A stretch of DNA of 64,000 bases. Origin: Artocarpus heterophyllus (taxonomy: Eukaryota; Streptophyta; Magnoliopsida; Rosales; Moraceae). Of this stretch, positions 1-12,092 are shown piece after piece. The DNA lies in assembly GCA_025403435.1 (NCBI GenBank), contig CM046345.1, forward strand, positions 5,016,264 through 5,080,263, read 5' to 3'. Position numbers and translations under genes: made by a program. How positions within the stretch are numbered: the stretch's first letter is position 1; each line of letters begins with the position of its first letter. The notes beneath the pieces are model-generated. The model saw nothing but the letters and a program-made list of their open reading frames with translations. It was not told the origin of the DNA and did no database searches.

Positions 1-594
1 ATATATATTTTTTACTTAGAATATGGTTTTTACTTGGGAATTAATACTTGGGTTTTACACTTTTGTTTGAAAGAACAAAATTTGGTGGATCAATGGAGTG
101 ATTATATGATAGGTTCATTGTAGCGCGACGTTCATAATATCATAGTGATAAGAATAATTTGACTATAGTGTCAATAACTGTTTCTGGGTGCTATTTTGTA
201 GGGAAAAGATTTTCTGTTAATTGATCTAGTCTAAATCACTTGTTTTTGTTGGAATTGATATTTCAGTATTATGTATTTTCATATTGGGACTGACAATCTA
301 CGTCTCTTGGTCTTTGAAGCTTAGAAGATTTTATTTTTATTTTTATTCTATCTAATTTCTTGACTGAAAATCAGCATCTTTACCTTAAACTTCTGTGATC
401 TACTAGTGCTTCTAGGCTGCCCCTACTGTGAGACGTTTCTGATTTTCGTGTTTGAATTCTTAAATTTTATTTATCCATTATTTGTAACAATAATGCAGAT
501 TGCTACTTTTCTTTAAGGAAAAGAGACAGGATTATTTTGTTTTAATTATTTCATCCCACGTTGAGCTTGTTTATATGATGAAAACTTTGTGCAG

Positions 595-2838
595 GGTGGG
601 ATGCGAGTTTATATTTGCGTCAATGACACAACTCCTCCAGGTTTTCTTCTTCCTTTAATAGAATGCTTGGCTTGTTAAGTATTTGTGCTGTGTTTTAATA
701 ACTTCAAGTTTATAATATTTCCGTTAGTACATATTAAGTTAGTTTTCATTTGTATCCATGTTACATCTCCCCAGGATTCCTTCTTCCTTAAATTTCATTT
801 TTGGCTTGTTAAGTATTTGTGCTGTACTTTAATGACTTAGAGTTTGCAGCATTCCTCTAAATAACATATAATGCAACATGAAATGTGCTGGAAAAAACAT
901 GGAAAGTTGCTTATCTCTTTCTTCTTTCTTTTTTGAAGTGAGAATATAATTTAACATGAACGGTGTCGGGAAAAAATGCAAAGTTGCTCGGCTTTTTCTT
1001 CTTTAGTCCAGCTGAGATGTGACACTTTTGTATGAATCTGTTACAGAGATCTTTAGCGGCAAAAAGCACATTATACTAGTAAAGGGTTAAAAAATTGAGG
1101 GGTAACAAATGACTTTAATCTCAAGTTGTCATGAGTAAGGTTCTTGATGTCCAATGAAAACGATCTGTATTTGAAAAAAATTCAATTTTGATAAATAAAC
1201 ATCCAACTTATTAGTAAATTCAACCTACATATATTTCATTTTGTGTTTGCATCTTTTTACCTCTCCTGTTTCTGAATGTTTGAAAGTTGATTTATTTATT
1301 TATTTTTGAAAAAAACGTAGAGGATTTTTGTAAATCAATCTTTTTTCCAGGAAAGTGTACATTTGAAACCCATTTCTTTAATACAAGAAATTGAGTATCA
1401 ACTTATAAAAATGGTGACTTCATTGTTCACTAGTTTTAAATTTGAAACATATAATTCTTTTTTTCTTTTCATCCTGGATGCATGCTAAAACATTGGATTT
1501 GATTTGGAATAGGAATTTGTTACCATTAAGGATTTCTAGCTGACCACTTTTTTTGAACGCATTCAGAGGGTCAACAAATAATGACAAATCAACAGAACAT
1601 ATTGATTAGATCACTAACGCTTAGGAACAATAAGGGTGATTCCAGTTCGAAGGATGTGAAAGGTGCTGGTGCAACTGAAAGTTCTAAAAAGAGGTATTAC
1701 TGCTGCTGTAAGTTGGGTTATGCTGCGTTACGGCTTGGAATTATTTTTTACTTTTTTGCATTTCATACACCATCCCCCTTTACTGCTAACTATTTTAAGG
1801 CTTAGAAAGAGAGCTTGGTTGTTTATAGAGCTGCCATGTACTACCAATGATAGAATCAATTACTTGTTACTCATATTTTTGTTTGGTTGGTGGCTAGAGT
1901 TCTAGTTATTGCTACTGCTGTACAATGGCATCTAATATCTGGTTACTCTGTATGCATCGTTTATTGTGTTTGTTTGCATTTGCATCTTGTGTGCTGTCTC
2001 AACCATTAGACTGTTATTCATGTTTTGCAGGACGGCAGAAAGAGTTCTGGATAGCAGGGCTTCAACTAAGAGAGCCAATAGTCAGAGTAATTCTCGACAA
2101 GGTAGTTTTGGTGTTTCTCTTTTTGTAACCAGTATGTTAGATGTCGCATATTGGAAATTTTCTTGTCAAGTCTATGAATCATCGGCTTTCTGATATTTCA
2201 GTATTGGCAAGTTTGTAGTGCCTACAAAATGATAATCTTAAGTAATTTTTTCGGCTATGTTGAGGGGTACATTATGGATCACTAGATTTGATTTCACTAA
2301 TTTGTGTCGAGGTTACATGTTTTATATCATTATAGCATTGAAATGGTAGACATTTTTTGGTAATGCTAAGTAGAATGATTGGGCTGTTCCATATCCCTGA
2401 CATCTAATTTGCCTGTTTTGAGCAATTTATTTTTTGTGGACCTGATCTATGCGACTGAATTCCTTTTAACGCAAATTATTGTTGTCTTTGCTTTTGTAAT
2501 GGCTTTTTTAAGACGGAACAGGATCAAGCAGCCAAGCTTCAAACAGGGACTACCAACGTCTAACAGTAGAGAGGCTCCGTGCATTGCTGAAAGCTAAAGG
2601 TCTTTCTCTAAAGGGAAAGAAGGCAAGTGTTTAGACAATTTAGTTTTAGCCATTCTCATCCACTGAGAACCGTCTGGTAACAAATAGGTTCCACTGTTAG
2701 CTGTTTATGAAGTAAGAATTGGTTTGTTGGCTTATTCCATCTCTTTCTATCTTTTACGTATGCATATGTTGACGGTGATGCATTGTGCTTCCCCCACAGG
2801 AAGAGCTGATTGCGCGGCTAAAAGGCACTAGTGGTTGA
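595..2838 (+). CDS. SAP-domain protein, C-terminal exons (5' end outside window)
   Basis: Five exons join in one open frame: 595-640, 1567-1693, 2031-2101, 2513-2622 and 2800-2838, ending at TGA 2836-2838 and giving about 130 residues of the C-terminus. The last 35 or so residues are a SAP domain, recognisable from [14 protein letters not shown], then a GKK turn and [12 protein letters not shown] is a two-helix motif that binds AT-rich or scaffold-attachment DNA, so a nuclear DNA- or RNA-associated role is likely. The part before it is Ser/Lys/Asn-rich and looks disordered. The most upstream peptide, [16 protein letters not shown], is folded-looking but I do not recognise the family. All introns are GT-AG except the last, which has a GC donor (AAG|GCAAGT at 2623). 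The exon phases agree throughout, which supports the model. The 5' exons lie before the window; nothing coding was seen in 1-594. The first exon boundary is the least certain. Confidence 0.75.
633..990 (+). repeat. Tandem duplication inside an intron of the SAP gene
   Basis: A block beginning at the exon/intron edge near 633 and containing GGCTTGTTAAGTATTTGTGC (about 668) recurs about 136 bp later (about 803). The second block even carries a decayed copy of the exon end (CCCCAG at 771-776). A further echo links 858-905 with 942-990 (shared text near AAAGTTGCT). It is a local duplication in non-coding intron sequence with no sign of function. Confidence 0.6.
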
Positions 2839-3207
2839 GCATAATGCAGAAGACGGGACTGGGGAAGGAGCTGGTAAAGAGGTTAGAGGATGGTATTATC
2901 ATATCTACTCTCTGCTGTCGTACTCATCAAGGAGAGCAGTTGTTGATTTTCTTTGTTTTGATGTAGCGTAGAAATGGTTTACGCAGGAACCGGTGGTTAT
3001 ATTAGCGTAAAATGAGGTTGTTTGAAGACTGGAAAATTTATTTTGCATAATTTTGTTAAATTAAGAGTTTTTTTGGGGTTGCTTTTTCTATCATACACTG
3101 GTGTTGCTCTGAACTTCAATGCATGTTCTTGCTGGCCCTGAACGAGTTCATTTTGATTGATTGAAGCACAACATTCATATGAATAAACTTTTGCGGAATA
3201 TTAACTC

Positions 3208-3530
3208 TTAACACTACGTTTGACAGGGTGGAGAGATGGAGGGAGGGAGAGGGGTGGAGGGAGAGGGAGGGAGCGAGAGGGTGAATTTATTGTTGGTAGG
3301 AGTGAGGAGAGGGAGAGAGGAGCTATGAAGGGAGAGTCTCTTTTTCTCTGTATACCAAGTTGGACACTTTTGTTAATAGAAGGCTTCAACCAATTCACCT
3401 TAGTATAAGTTAAAGGCCTTTTTGTCCTTAAGAAATTATTGGCAAATACTATAATGCACAATGTAGTAATTAGACGAATAACTATAACGCTTCCTATTAA
3501 CTATTCTTTTTTATCAAACAACATAAAAAA
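3208..3530. repeat. Possible MITE with a purine-rich core
   Basis: The block opens with ACTACGTTTGACAGGG and closes near ATCAAACAAC, giving weak terminal inverted similarity (GTTTGA / TCAAAC). Inside, 3225-3330 is almost pure purine on the plus strand, with runs such as GGGAGGGAGAGGGG. No target duplication could be assigned. It could simply be a purine-rich microsatellite next to degraded sequence. Confidence 0.3.
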
Positions 3531-3721
3531 TTATTACTATTCCTTTGATCTTTTATATTTTTCATCTTTACAACTCTCTTCATTTCTCCTATTGGGCGGA
3601 GCCTAAGAAACTACTTGATTTTGTTTTATTAGAAACTGTTTCTATATAGCCATTTCAAATGGATACTCGATACATCTGGTTCGGATAAAATGAGCAAATT
3701 AGATGATTGTTTATGCTATTT

Positions 3722-3820
3722 CTATTTTTTTTTTAACTTAGGGGCGAGAGATTTGAACTCTGCACCTTGTGATGAAGGTGAGTGTAGTGTTACCATTAAG
3801 CTATTGGTTTAGTGAAACAA
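3722..3820 (-). repeat. tRNA-derived SINE-like relic
   Basis: Read on the minus strand, the block holds TAGCTTAATGGTAACACT, resembling a Pol III A box, then GCAGAGTTCAAATCTC, resembling a B box (GTTCRANNC), followed by a short A-run (T-run at 3726-3735 on plus). This is the layout of plant tRNA-derived SINEs. It does not fold as a full tRNA and lacks a clear anticodon arm, so it is not called a tRNA gene. Similar weaker traces lie near 4982-5055, 20925-21010 and 50240-50295. Confidence 0.45.
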
Positions 3821-4775
3821 GAACACTCAACAAAGTCTAATTCATCTTATAACAATTTTTCAATCTGTCAAATGGTCATTCCATTTTCAAGCATTTTTCT
3901 ATTTTTACCCCAAACCCCATGCAAAAATCATTGTATCTCAGCAATCTAAACTCCTGTAGCTGGCTCAGCCTAAGCGTCTTCCTAAAAATTATAGCACATA
4001 AGAGTATTATATTGTAAAAGTTTTTTTTGGTTTTACAATATAGCATGTGAGACTTTATATTGTTATTAATTCGAACCGGCTTGTCAAGCCGGATGGTTAG
4101 AGATGAGCTGAGAAGTGAGAGGATAGGAAATGAATTGGGTGAATGAGTTGAAAATGAACAAATGAATTAGGCCTACAAATAAGAAAGAACGTCTATTTAT
4201 CAAAGTAACTGTAAGCGTCGAAGCTATTGCTTCAAGTCACAGTCTCAATTGGGCTACAAATGTTGGTTGGCAACTGAAATTTATTGAGATTCATCCCTTA
4301 TGAATTATACAGGCCCTTCGTTCCAATTCCTCCATTATTCTGTGTTTGGAAATCTAACATCTGACGTTAAAAATTTTTCCTTTTTTTCCCTGTCTATTTA
4401 GTCAACCATGTACGAAGAACTGCTAATTATACTGCCCATGGTTTAGTTAATCATGGTCTTAGACTAGGAGATGATATTGTGTGGTTGGAATTTGCTCCAC
4501 CACTAGTTAAATTCGATGTATTAAATGATATGTTCTCTTAATAACAAACAATCCTTTTTAAAAAAAAGGGTAAATGAGGGTGCCATTACCGAAAAAAGAA
4601 AAGTAAATGCAAGCCAAGTATCCACAGGTAAAAACCTTTCCCAAGAATAAGAGGAATACCACTTTTAAAGGGTAATTTAAACATGGGGACCCTCGTGTAG
4701 ACTCCAACTAGCCACGGGCAGCGCACGTTTTGAAAATATTAATTTTTTTTTTTTTTATAAATTTACGACTAATAA

Positions 4776-4928
4776 GGTGTTTGGTAATTATGGTTGTGGT
4801 TATCAAATTGTATAAAGCTCTTATATGTTATAGTAAAAAATAAAAATTATTACAGTATAAAGCTCTCATATATTATAGTGTTTTAAACTACAACAATGGT
4901 TCTAATCATAATTGTCAAACATTTTATA
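4776..4928. mobile_element. MITE of the 'GCTCTYATATGCTATAGT' family, copy 1
   Basis: Ends read GGTGTTTGGTAAT and ATTGTCAAACATTTTAT, an inverted pair. The interior contains the core phrase TATAAAGCTCTYATATGTTATAG twice in degenerate form, separated by an A-rich stretch. The same arrangement recurs many times in the window, with good copies at 10171-10331, 11665-11849, 14939-15099 and 58168-58300 and weaker ones at 5333-5495, 9170-9318, 10745-10890, 15525-15575, 20630-20740, 40800-40925 and 57259-57414. Size (about 150-190 bp), no ORF and inverted GTTTGG ends fit a non-autonomous DNA transposon. The superfamily is not resolved. Confidence 0.6.
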
Positions 4929-5640
4929 AAATATATATACCTCTAGTTTGATATCTTTTTTACTTTCCATTGAATCAACTATTTTTTTTTTTAAATTTAT
5001 AAGTGAAGAATTTAAACTCTTTATCTTTATACGAAGTTAGATGTAATTTTAACGCAAACTTTTAAATCTTCCTTGTAAATATAAACTAATTAACACGAAA
5101 ACCTTTATTTGTTTTGACAGAGTTTTAACCACAAAAAAGGGCCCCACGATGGGGCCTACTTTTTGTTTCCAAATGGGGTTTTAACTCGTCGAGTGATACC
5201 ATTTATCAATATGCTCGCTTTCTTGCACGCATCAGATGGCCTTAATAATGGCTCAAAAATGAATGCTGTCCACACAGGGAACATTATGCCATAAAAAAGG
5301 AGCTTAAATTGATCTATGTTACTAAAAAAAATTATAAAGTATTTAATAAGTATAATTAAAATTAATTTTTAATAATTAAATAATATAAAATTTTTATATA
5401 TTATAATAAAAAATTACTATTATGTAAGATTTTTATATGTGTTATTATTTTAAATTAAAATATTGATTCTAAATATACGCTTAAACACCTTATAATTGTT
5501 AAAAATATCATGTTATATCATCTTACATATTTTATAATACTAAATATACCCCCTCTACAAACAAAATAGTCAAACAAAAATCATAAAAAAGATTAATCAG
5601 ATAAAAAGTAGAAAAAATCTAAAAAATACGATCTTCGATA

Positions 5641-5937
5641 GTGGCCACTATGCAGGGGCTACTCATTCGCGAATCCCCGACGGATCTCCATCGTCACAGT
5701 GGCGGACTCTTTGGGTTCTTTTCTGTGCGGCGAGGGAAGTTTTTTCTAGGGAAAAAAGACGAGTGCCGATCCAGAGCTACCACCGTTGACAGCTCCGGCT
5801 ACGAGGTTAACTCGATGGTAGCTTTTCAAATCGGCCGACAAACAAAAAGGAGCAGAGTATATGAGGAGAGAGAGGAAGCGGGAGAGAAAGGAGGACGAAG
5901 TGGAACAGACAAGAAAAAAAAAAAAAAAAAAAGCTGA
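5641..5937 (+). other. Higher-GC open stretch, possibly a captured gene fragment
   Basis: A 98-codon open frame of clearly higher GC than its AT-rich flanks, ending in a poly(A) tract that encodes lysines (about 5912-5932). The translation is Arg/Ser/Glu-rich (for example GKKDECRSRATTVDSSGYEV) and I recognise no domain. The A-run right after it could mark a retro-copied or transposon-captured piece. It may also be a first exon of an unrecognised gene. No function is proposed. Confidence 0.25.
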
Positions 5938-6903
5938 CTTTCAAGCACTTCGGGGATATTTTAGTCTCCTTGATGTTTCAGTTTCAAAAGTTGTGGCCTA
6001 AAACGTGAGAGTTTTACGTCGGTGGCATTTGTCAATCCATTGAGAAAACTTGTGGCATATTTCCTGATTATCCAAAGCCTTGTAGCCTGTGAGCCAACGA
6101 CGCAAATAGTGACATTCGGCCTGCAAGGGGCCCAAAGTTGAAAATAGGCCCCCAAAATTTGTCAAAAAAAAAGACCAGTTTCATTGTGTGGATTTGGAAA
6201 CCGTCCTCTCCACTCTCCACTCTCCACTCTCCTCCACTAGTGATTGTTTCAGGCGTGGTTTGCGCGGAAAGAAAATTGACAGGCTTACGGCTAATGTAGT
6301 GGTGTCCATTAGACAATTGAGATCGATATCATCGAGTGTTACATCAAATTCTAATCATGCAATTGTTAAAAATATGAAAAGTCATTTTTATCCTATGAAA
6401 ACCTCACCACTCATAATATCGTGGGCTATAGTCTAATATATAACATACTTTTTAAACTAATTTTTATTGTGTTATTATTAGCAAGGTTATAATCTTATAG
6501 GTTAAACAGAATTACTCTAAAAAAAACAATATAAAGCCATAGGAGTTTATAAGTCAAAATTTATATTCCATGGAAAAAAAAATCCTATTGTATGTAAAAC
6601 TAAATTAATCCTATATCAGCGCAAGGGAGTGTTGCATGATTATATAATGCGCACAACATTATTTAGCATTTATTTTCTTTCGAGCTAATTATAGTTAGCT
6701 ATATATTTTTATCGAGTGTGCGGAGTCTAATCATTGTCTTGACATAGTTAGCATACAAATGGATTTTATGTTGACAAAGTCGATTAGGGACTCAAGGATT
6801 TGAGATAAATACGGTGGATTTGGAAGGTACAAGTTGAGTAATTTTGTTGCAATCTTCTTAATTATGATGAAGTTCTACAATAGATAAAAATCGATGTATT
6901 TTT

Positions 6904-8765
6904 TGTTAGACATGTATGCGGAGTAAAAATGTAATATGTTTTTGGAGACATTTTTATCAATAAAGAATTTATTTATTATTAATATACAAAACATTGTCCT
7001 CTTTACGTTCATATTTGTTGAATGTATGTTAAGCAAACAAAAGTCTGAGACTATCGGTCTAAACCTTTAAGAATTGGGTATATGATGGACAGATTATGCG
7101 AAAGACACGATTCTTAAGGTGATGGTCTAAATTATAAGATCCACAATCGAGGGAATAAAGTTAGACTCTTTATTCATGTAAAGATTGTTATGTTGTCTAT
7201 ATCCCTATTGGGAGATGGTTTGTCTTGACCATCGGAGGTGGACTCCATGAATAGAAACGTTGGTACGTTGTTATAGGTGACGATGTGTTGAATCAGGACA
7301 TAAAGTGAGTTGATTTGGATTAATAATTCTGTCTCGGCAAATCGATTCATTTTAGACAATCATTTGTATTGTATCTTAATCCTAAGATGAATAGTGGGCC
7401 CGTTGTCTTGACTTGTGTCTTTTGATGTACCAAAGGGTGACACCCATATTTTAATAGTGGTATGCATGCTGGTACATTGGAGGCATGACTCTTGATAGCG
7501 TAGACATGTTATTCATAGATATGGAATCTATAGCTCCTTTTTAGGAGTAGTGATATCCTCTTATATGCGTTATCTTGTAATTGGAGAACTGGAGCGCTCA
7601 ACCATTTGGATACATAGGTGTAACCGAATGGTATACTGTCTTTGGATGGTAAGTTTTTCGATGGTGAGATAATGGAACGTAAGATAAAAATAATCAGGAA
7701 GGTAAGACAGAACTTGTCCTTAAGCCGGTTATGGATAATCCTATGGGGATATGACACACTATGATATGTCATAGAGACTTAACTATACGGGCTTCATAAT
7801 TCTATATAGTTTGAGAGTGCAGCTCCAAGCTTTTAGTAGAGTAGCGTTTTAGTTGATAATTATGACATGTATATCTAGGATATTGGGTTTCGTAATTATC
7901 GGGAGCTTGAACTATATAGGTTCATTTGGTCTCATTTGCTAGCTCACAACATTCTGTAACAATACGACGTGTTTTTCTAATAATTGGTAACTTATGTCAA
8001 ATTTATTAGATTGGTTGAAATTTGGAAGAATCAAATAATTCATGTCTGTTTATCGGTTGAATTAATTTGTGACAAAATTAATTCAAGATGAACTTGTTGA
8101 ATTATTGGGATCAGATAATTCTTGTCTGTTTATCAGTTGATTTAATTTTGAATAAATTAAATAAGATAAACTTGTAGAATTATTAGGAATTCATTTATTT
8201 TTCTAGAGATTATCTAGATAAAGTTGTTTAATTAGATAACTTCTTTATTGGGTTATTTGAATTAAAACTAAGACTTTATCCTATAGAATCTCGGGTGAAA
8301 AATAAAATATTCGCTGATATTTTTTTTATCGGTAGTTCGACCTGCCGATTAGGCAGATCGGCTTGCCGATGCGCGACAAAAAAATTACGCTTTTTTACGC
8401 AGATTTCATCATATATTAATCCGAATTTGATTTTGATTCAAATTTTTGAGACCTTATCTAACAAGGACTGACCCTAGACCCAACCTCTATAAATATGGAG
8501 TAAGTCTCATAAGTTATTTAGATCAATTAAGAGATTAAGAGTGATATTCTATTGGTGAGAATTTGAAAACTCCTTGAGAACTCTTGTTCACAAATCACGA
8601 ACACTAGCTTTGGGTTCTCTCAATTGGTTGGAAGGAGAGTCACCCAGAGGAAGAGCTGTACTTGTGGCTCACATTCACAATAGAGAATAGCAATGAAGAC
8701 CAGCTGGTTGATACTTTTCTTGAACATTACTTTTTAAAATTCTACTGCGTACTATTTTTTTTGTT
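6904..8765 (+). mobile_element. Degraded solo LTR, copia family C (copy 1)
   Basis: Starts TGTTAGACATGTATGC and aligns along its length with the LTR at 58727-60751 and the solo LTR at 26277-28309. Shared landmarks include AATAAAGAATTTATT near the start, the phased CGRCYTGCCG motifs at 8338 and 8359, a TATA-like CTATAAATATGG (about 8487) and ATCACGAACACTAGC (about 8596). About 120 bp near the 3' end, including the ACATGTCAAACTTG segment, is deleted. The terminal TTTCCAACA is decayed, so the right edge is approximate and no target duplication is visible. No internal retrotransposon sequence flanks it, which supports a solo LTR. It is older than the nested copy. Confidence 0.85.
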
Positions 8766-10170
8766 ATACACTACAATAAATTCATGTCTGCTTGTTAATT
8801 GCCTTTGTTATCTATAATAAATGCAATGCTCTCTTTTTAAAAAACACACAAAAAAAAAAAAAAATCTCTAGCCCGTAACAATTTTCGCACGCATAAATCA
8901 TACAATAGAAGGCAATTATGGCCTTTTTTAGTAAAAGTTGAATTCCACTTTTTAATCTTTGAAGTAGACATTGATCATCAATCATGCAGAGGAAGAAACA
9001 TACCAAAATGTCACAAATAATGTTAAAAAAAAAAAAAAAAGATAACCAATCACTTTGGTTGTTGTTAAGCATTTTTCCTCTCCGAAACATAGCCATTTTC
9101 AAAGGCCGAACCAATCACATTATTTGTTTTCTTGCCACGTTTTCCTTTCACAATACATTTGTTTTATTAGAGTATTTAAAAAGTAGATTAAAACTAAAAT
9201 ATTTAAACTAAATATAAAGTTTTACGTTGTAGTTTACTTTCTTATTTTTTAATTATTGTAGCATTTAAAAGCTTTACAATAATAATTTAAAATTTTAGTT
9301 AAAATTAATTTTGCTAAATACATTTACATACAAAGGCAAGGATCTCTCGTTTCTTCACTACATAAAGTGGTGGACTGCCAGCATCACGTTGCCGTGAGTA
9401 AGGATATATGTCTCCTATCCTCAACTTTTAAAATTCAGAATTTTTTTTTTTATAAAATTTCATCCTTGTATACGTGTTTTATAAGAGAAACTATAACTTT
9501 TTTTAGCCTATATAACTAAAATGTTTTCTCCTGCCTTTTTTACAAAAAAAACTATATTATTCTCTTACTTAATAATTAAAATATATACCTATCCATATTT
9601 GACAGAATATAACTACTAATTAAAGTCACACTATTCCCATTATAAAAAAAAATTACTGGCTCCACAATAACCAAATATCACACATGCCCTACGTGGTCGA
9701 ACCAAAAATCATCATCGGCTACCGCCGCCAACCTAAGTTTAGGACTCATGTTATACATATACCAATATATATATATATATAATGAATGAGAGGGATATGT
9801 GCATGACTAGACGTAAATGCGACTCGTGGGAGCGGTTAAGACCACAAGTGATTAGGCGCGCATGAGCCGTCTTTGGACGGTGCGGGCTGCTCCGCACAAA
9901 TAAGAAGACAAAATATAAGACTGACTGACTGACTGACCGACGCTCACTTTTGCATGTGCTGATGAAATGTCAAAATCTGGACAAAATGAAATAAAAAAAG
10001 GTTTCCAGTTAATTTCTGTTTTTCTTTTTGTAATAAGATTATTGTCAAGCATGAGCTCATCTTTACTCAGTTTGACTCGCGGCATTTGTCTGCGGAAGTA
10101 CGGCGCCGAAGTTGCATGAAGAGGTTGTTCCTGGGCAGGCAAGGAAGAGCAGCACTCGTATAATAATATT

Positions 10171-10331
10171 TTGACATTAGTTAGTTTTAATTAATTTTTT
10201 AATTTAAGACGATGTAAAATTTTTATATGTTATATTAAAAATAAAAAATTATTATAATATAAAACTCTCACATACTATTATATTTACAGATTTAGCTAAT
10301 GATTCTAACTGTCATATCAAACACCTTATAA
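10171..10331. mobile_element. MITE of the dispersed GCTCTYA family, copy 2
   Basis: Left end TTGACATTAG, right end CATATCAAACACCTTATA. The interior carries the paired core (AAATTTTTATATGTTATA, then AAAACTCTCACATACTAT) and GATTCTAACTGTCATAT near the right end, as in the other copies. Confidence 0.55.
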
Positions 10332-11664
10332 GAATAGACGGTCGCCTCGTTTGATTTTTTTCTTTGATTTTTTATATGAAATTTTATAAAATTTGTACTG
10401 TATTTTGCCTATGTGAAATTATATTTTGTCATTCCTTAAAAGTTCAGTCATACCCTTATCTTTATGACTAATTTTTTTTGGCTTTGTTCTTGTAGGCAAT
10501 TCATCTTTTCTATTTAGAAAGAAATAAAAATTAAGAACTTAGCTGATAGGAACCCCTATAAATGGTGTATATTTTCAAACCGTTAGATCAGTTTTTTTTT
10601 AATCTTTTTATATAATTAACAGCTAGAAGACAGAAACCAACTAATAGGTATTTTTTAAGTTACCACCAAAGAAAATGCCATAAAATTTAACCTACTATAT
10701 ACATACGAGTTAAGGAACATTCCTCATTAAGTAGAAGTGAAAAATACTATTATAGATAAGATGTTTATAGTGTAAAATTATTATATGTTATAGCATAAAA
10801 AAAAAGTAAATTATAGTAAAAAACTCTTATATGCTATCATGGATTGGTTCAAACCATTTAATCAATGCTCCCAAATACTTTATAATTGTATAACACGGAC
10901 TTAAAATAATCAAGTTAATTGTTGTTATATATCTTATACAAAAATTTAAAATACATGTTATGGTTGGTTGTAAAAGACTTGAAAAATTAACTTATTCATA
11001 TATTAATTTTGATCAAATACGTAGTTAGCATTTGTTCGCGAACTGAGGATATACTTCTTTTATTGCATGTGCGAAAGTAGAATATTATTTACGATAAAAA
11101 TATGACGAATTTATTTTAATTCTCAAGAAATACTGTTATTTATCATTACATACGTGATAAATAGCATATATATATATGTGATATAATTGGGTTAATTGCA
11201 TTATTGTAATATCTAATTTTAATTATTTAATTTTTATTTTTATTTTTGAAATTTAAAATGTGTCATTTGGATTTGAAAAACTTATTCCAATCTCATGCCT
11301 TATATACTTTGTGGACAAACAAAGAAAAAAGATAAAAATATTCTTAATTAGACCGAATTTGTTTTGAAAGTATTTTTTTCTTGAGAAAAAGTTATTAAAA
11401 ATTATCTTAGACATTTGAAAAGTGTAGAATTCAGATTTTTTTGAAATCTGCAATTTTCCTTGGGGGTTTATATTTTTTAATGCAACCATAAACTATTAAT
11501 AGATATTTGTGTCATTTCATCCAATTTTTCATCTAAAAAGCAATGGATCAAATTAAAATAATATTTAAATTTAAAAATAATTTTTGTAGTTCTTTAAAAA
11601 CACAAGGACAAATTGGAAAACAAATGAAATTAGAAAGCATAATTATGTATAAACTCTAATAATA

Positions 11665-11849
11665 GTGTGTTTGGCATTTTTATTTCAAACCAAAACTTTT
11701 AGTTGTTACAGCACTATAAAGCTCTCACATGTTAAAGACTCACATGCTATACAAAACTGTACTACAGCATATGATTTTTACATGCTACAGTGTTTTTAAC
11801 CAATTGATTCAAATTAATTTGTTTTAACTAATGCTCCTAAACACCTTGT
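11665..11849. mobile_element. MITE of the dispersed GCTCTYA family, copy 3
   Basis: Left end GTGTGTTTGGCATTTT and right end CCTAAACACCTTGT form an inverted pair. The interior has ACTATAAAGCTCTCACATG and two more ACATGCTA phrases, so the core appears at least three times. This is the longest copy seen here. Confidence 0.6.
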
Positions 11850-12092
11850 AAAATAATCACAAAAATAAACTCAGAAGTAAAATTGTCTTATGTTATTAGT
11901 ACTTTACAATTATCTACACATAGTGATGTAATTATACATATATCTATGAAAAACCTTTTCATGCCTTAAGGTTAAAACTCCACTATTTGCAAAGCTCTAA
12001 ATTTCAGAAAAGTATGTGGTGTAATTTTTAAACTAGGACCCACTATATTGTTAATTGCGGGTCTTTAATAGGATTGCTCTGCATGTATCAAG

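Noticed and set aside
3722..3820. tRNA gene
   Set aside because: A- and B-box-like text is present, but the arms do not pair into a cloverleaf and an A-run follows; a SINE relic fits better.
7174..7359. 61-codon antisense frame in copia LTRs (also 26550-26735, 59001-59186)
   Set aside because: Opens at TTG, not ATG, and two copies have no early Met. Left as chance.
9852..10142. 96-codon minus-strand frame as a gene
   Set aside because: Slightly GC-rich start but no recognised domain, an AT-rich C-terminal half and no splice partners found.
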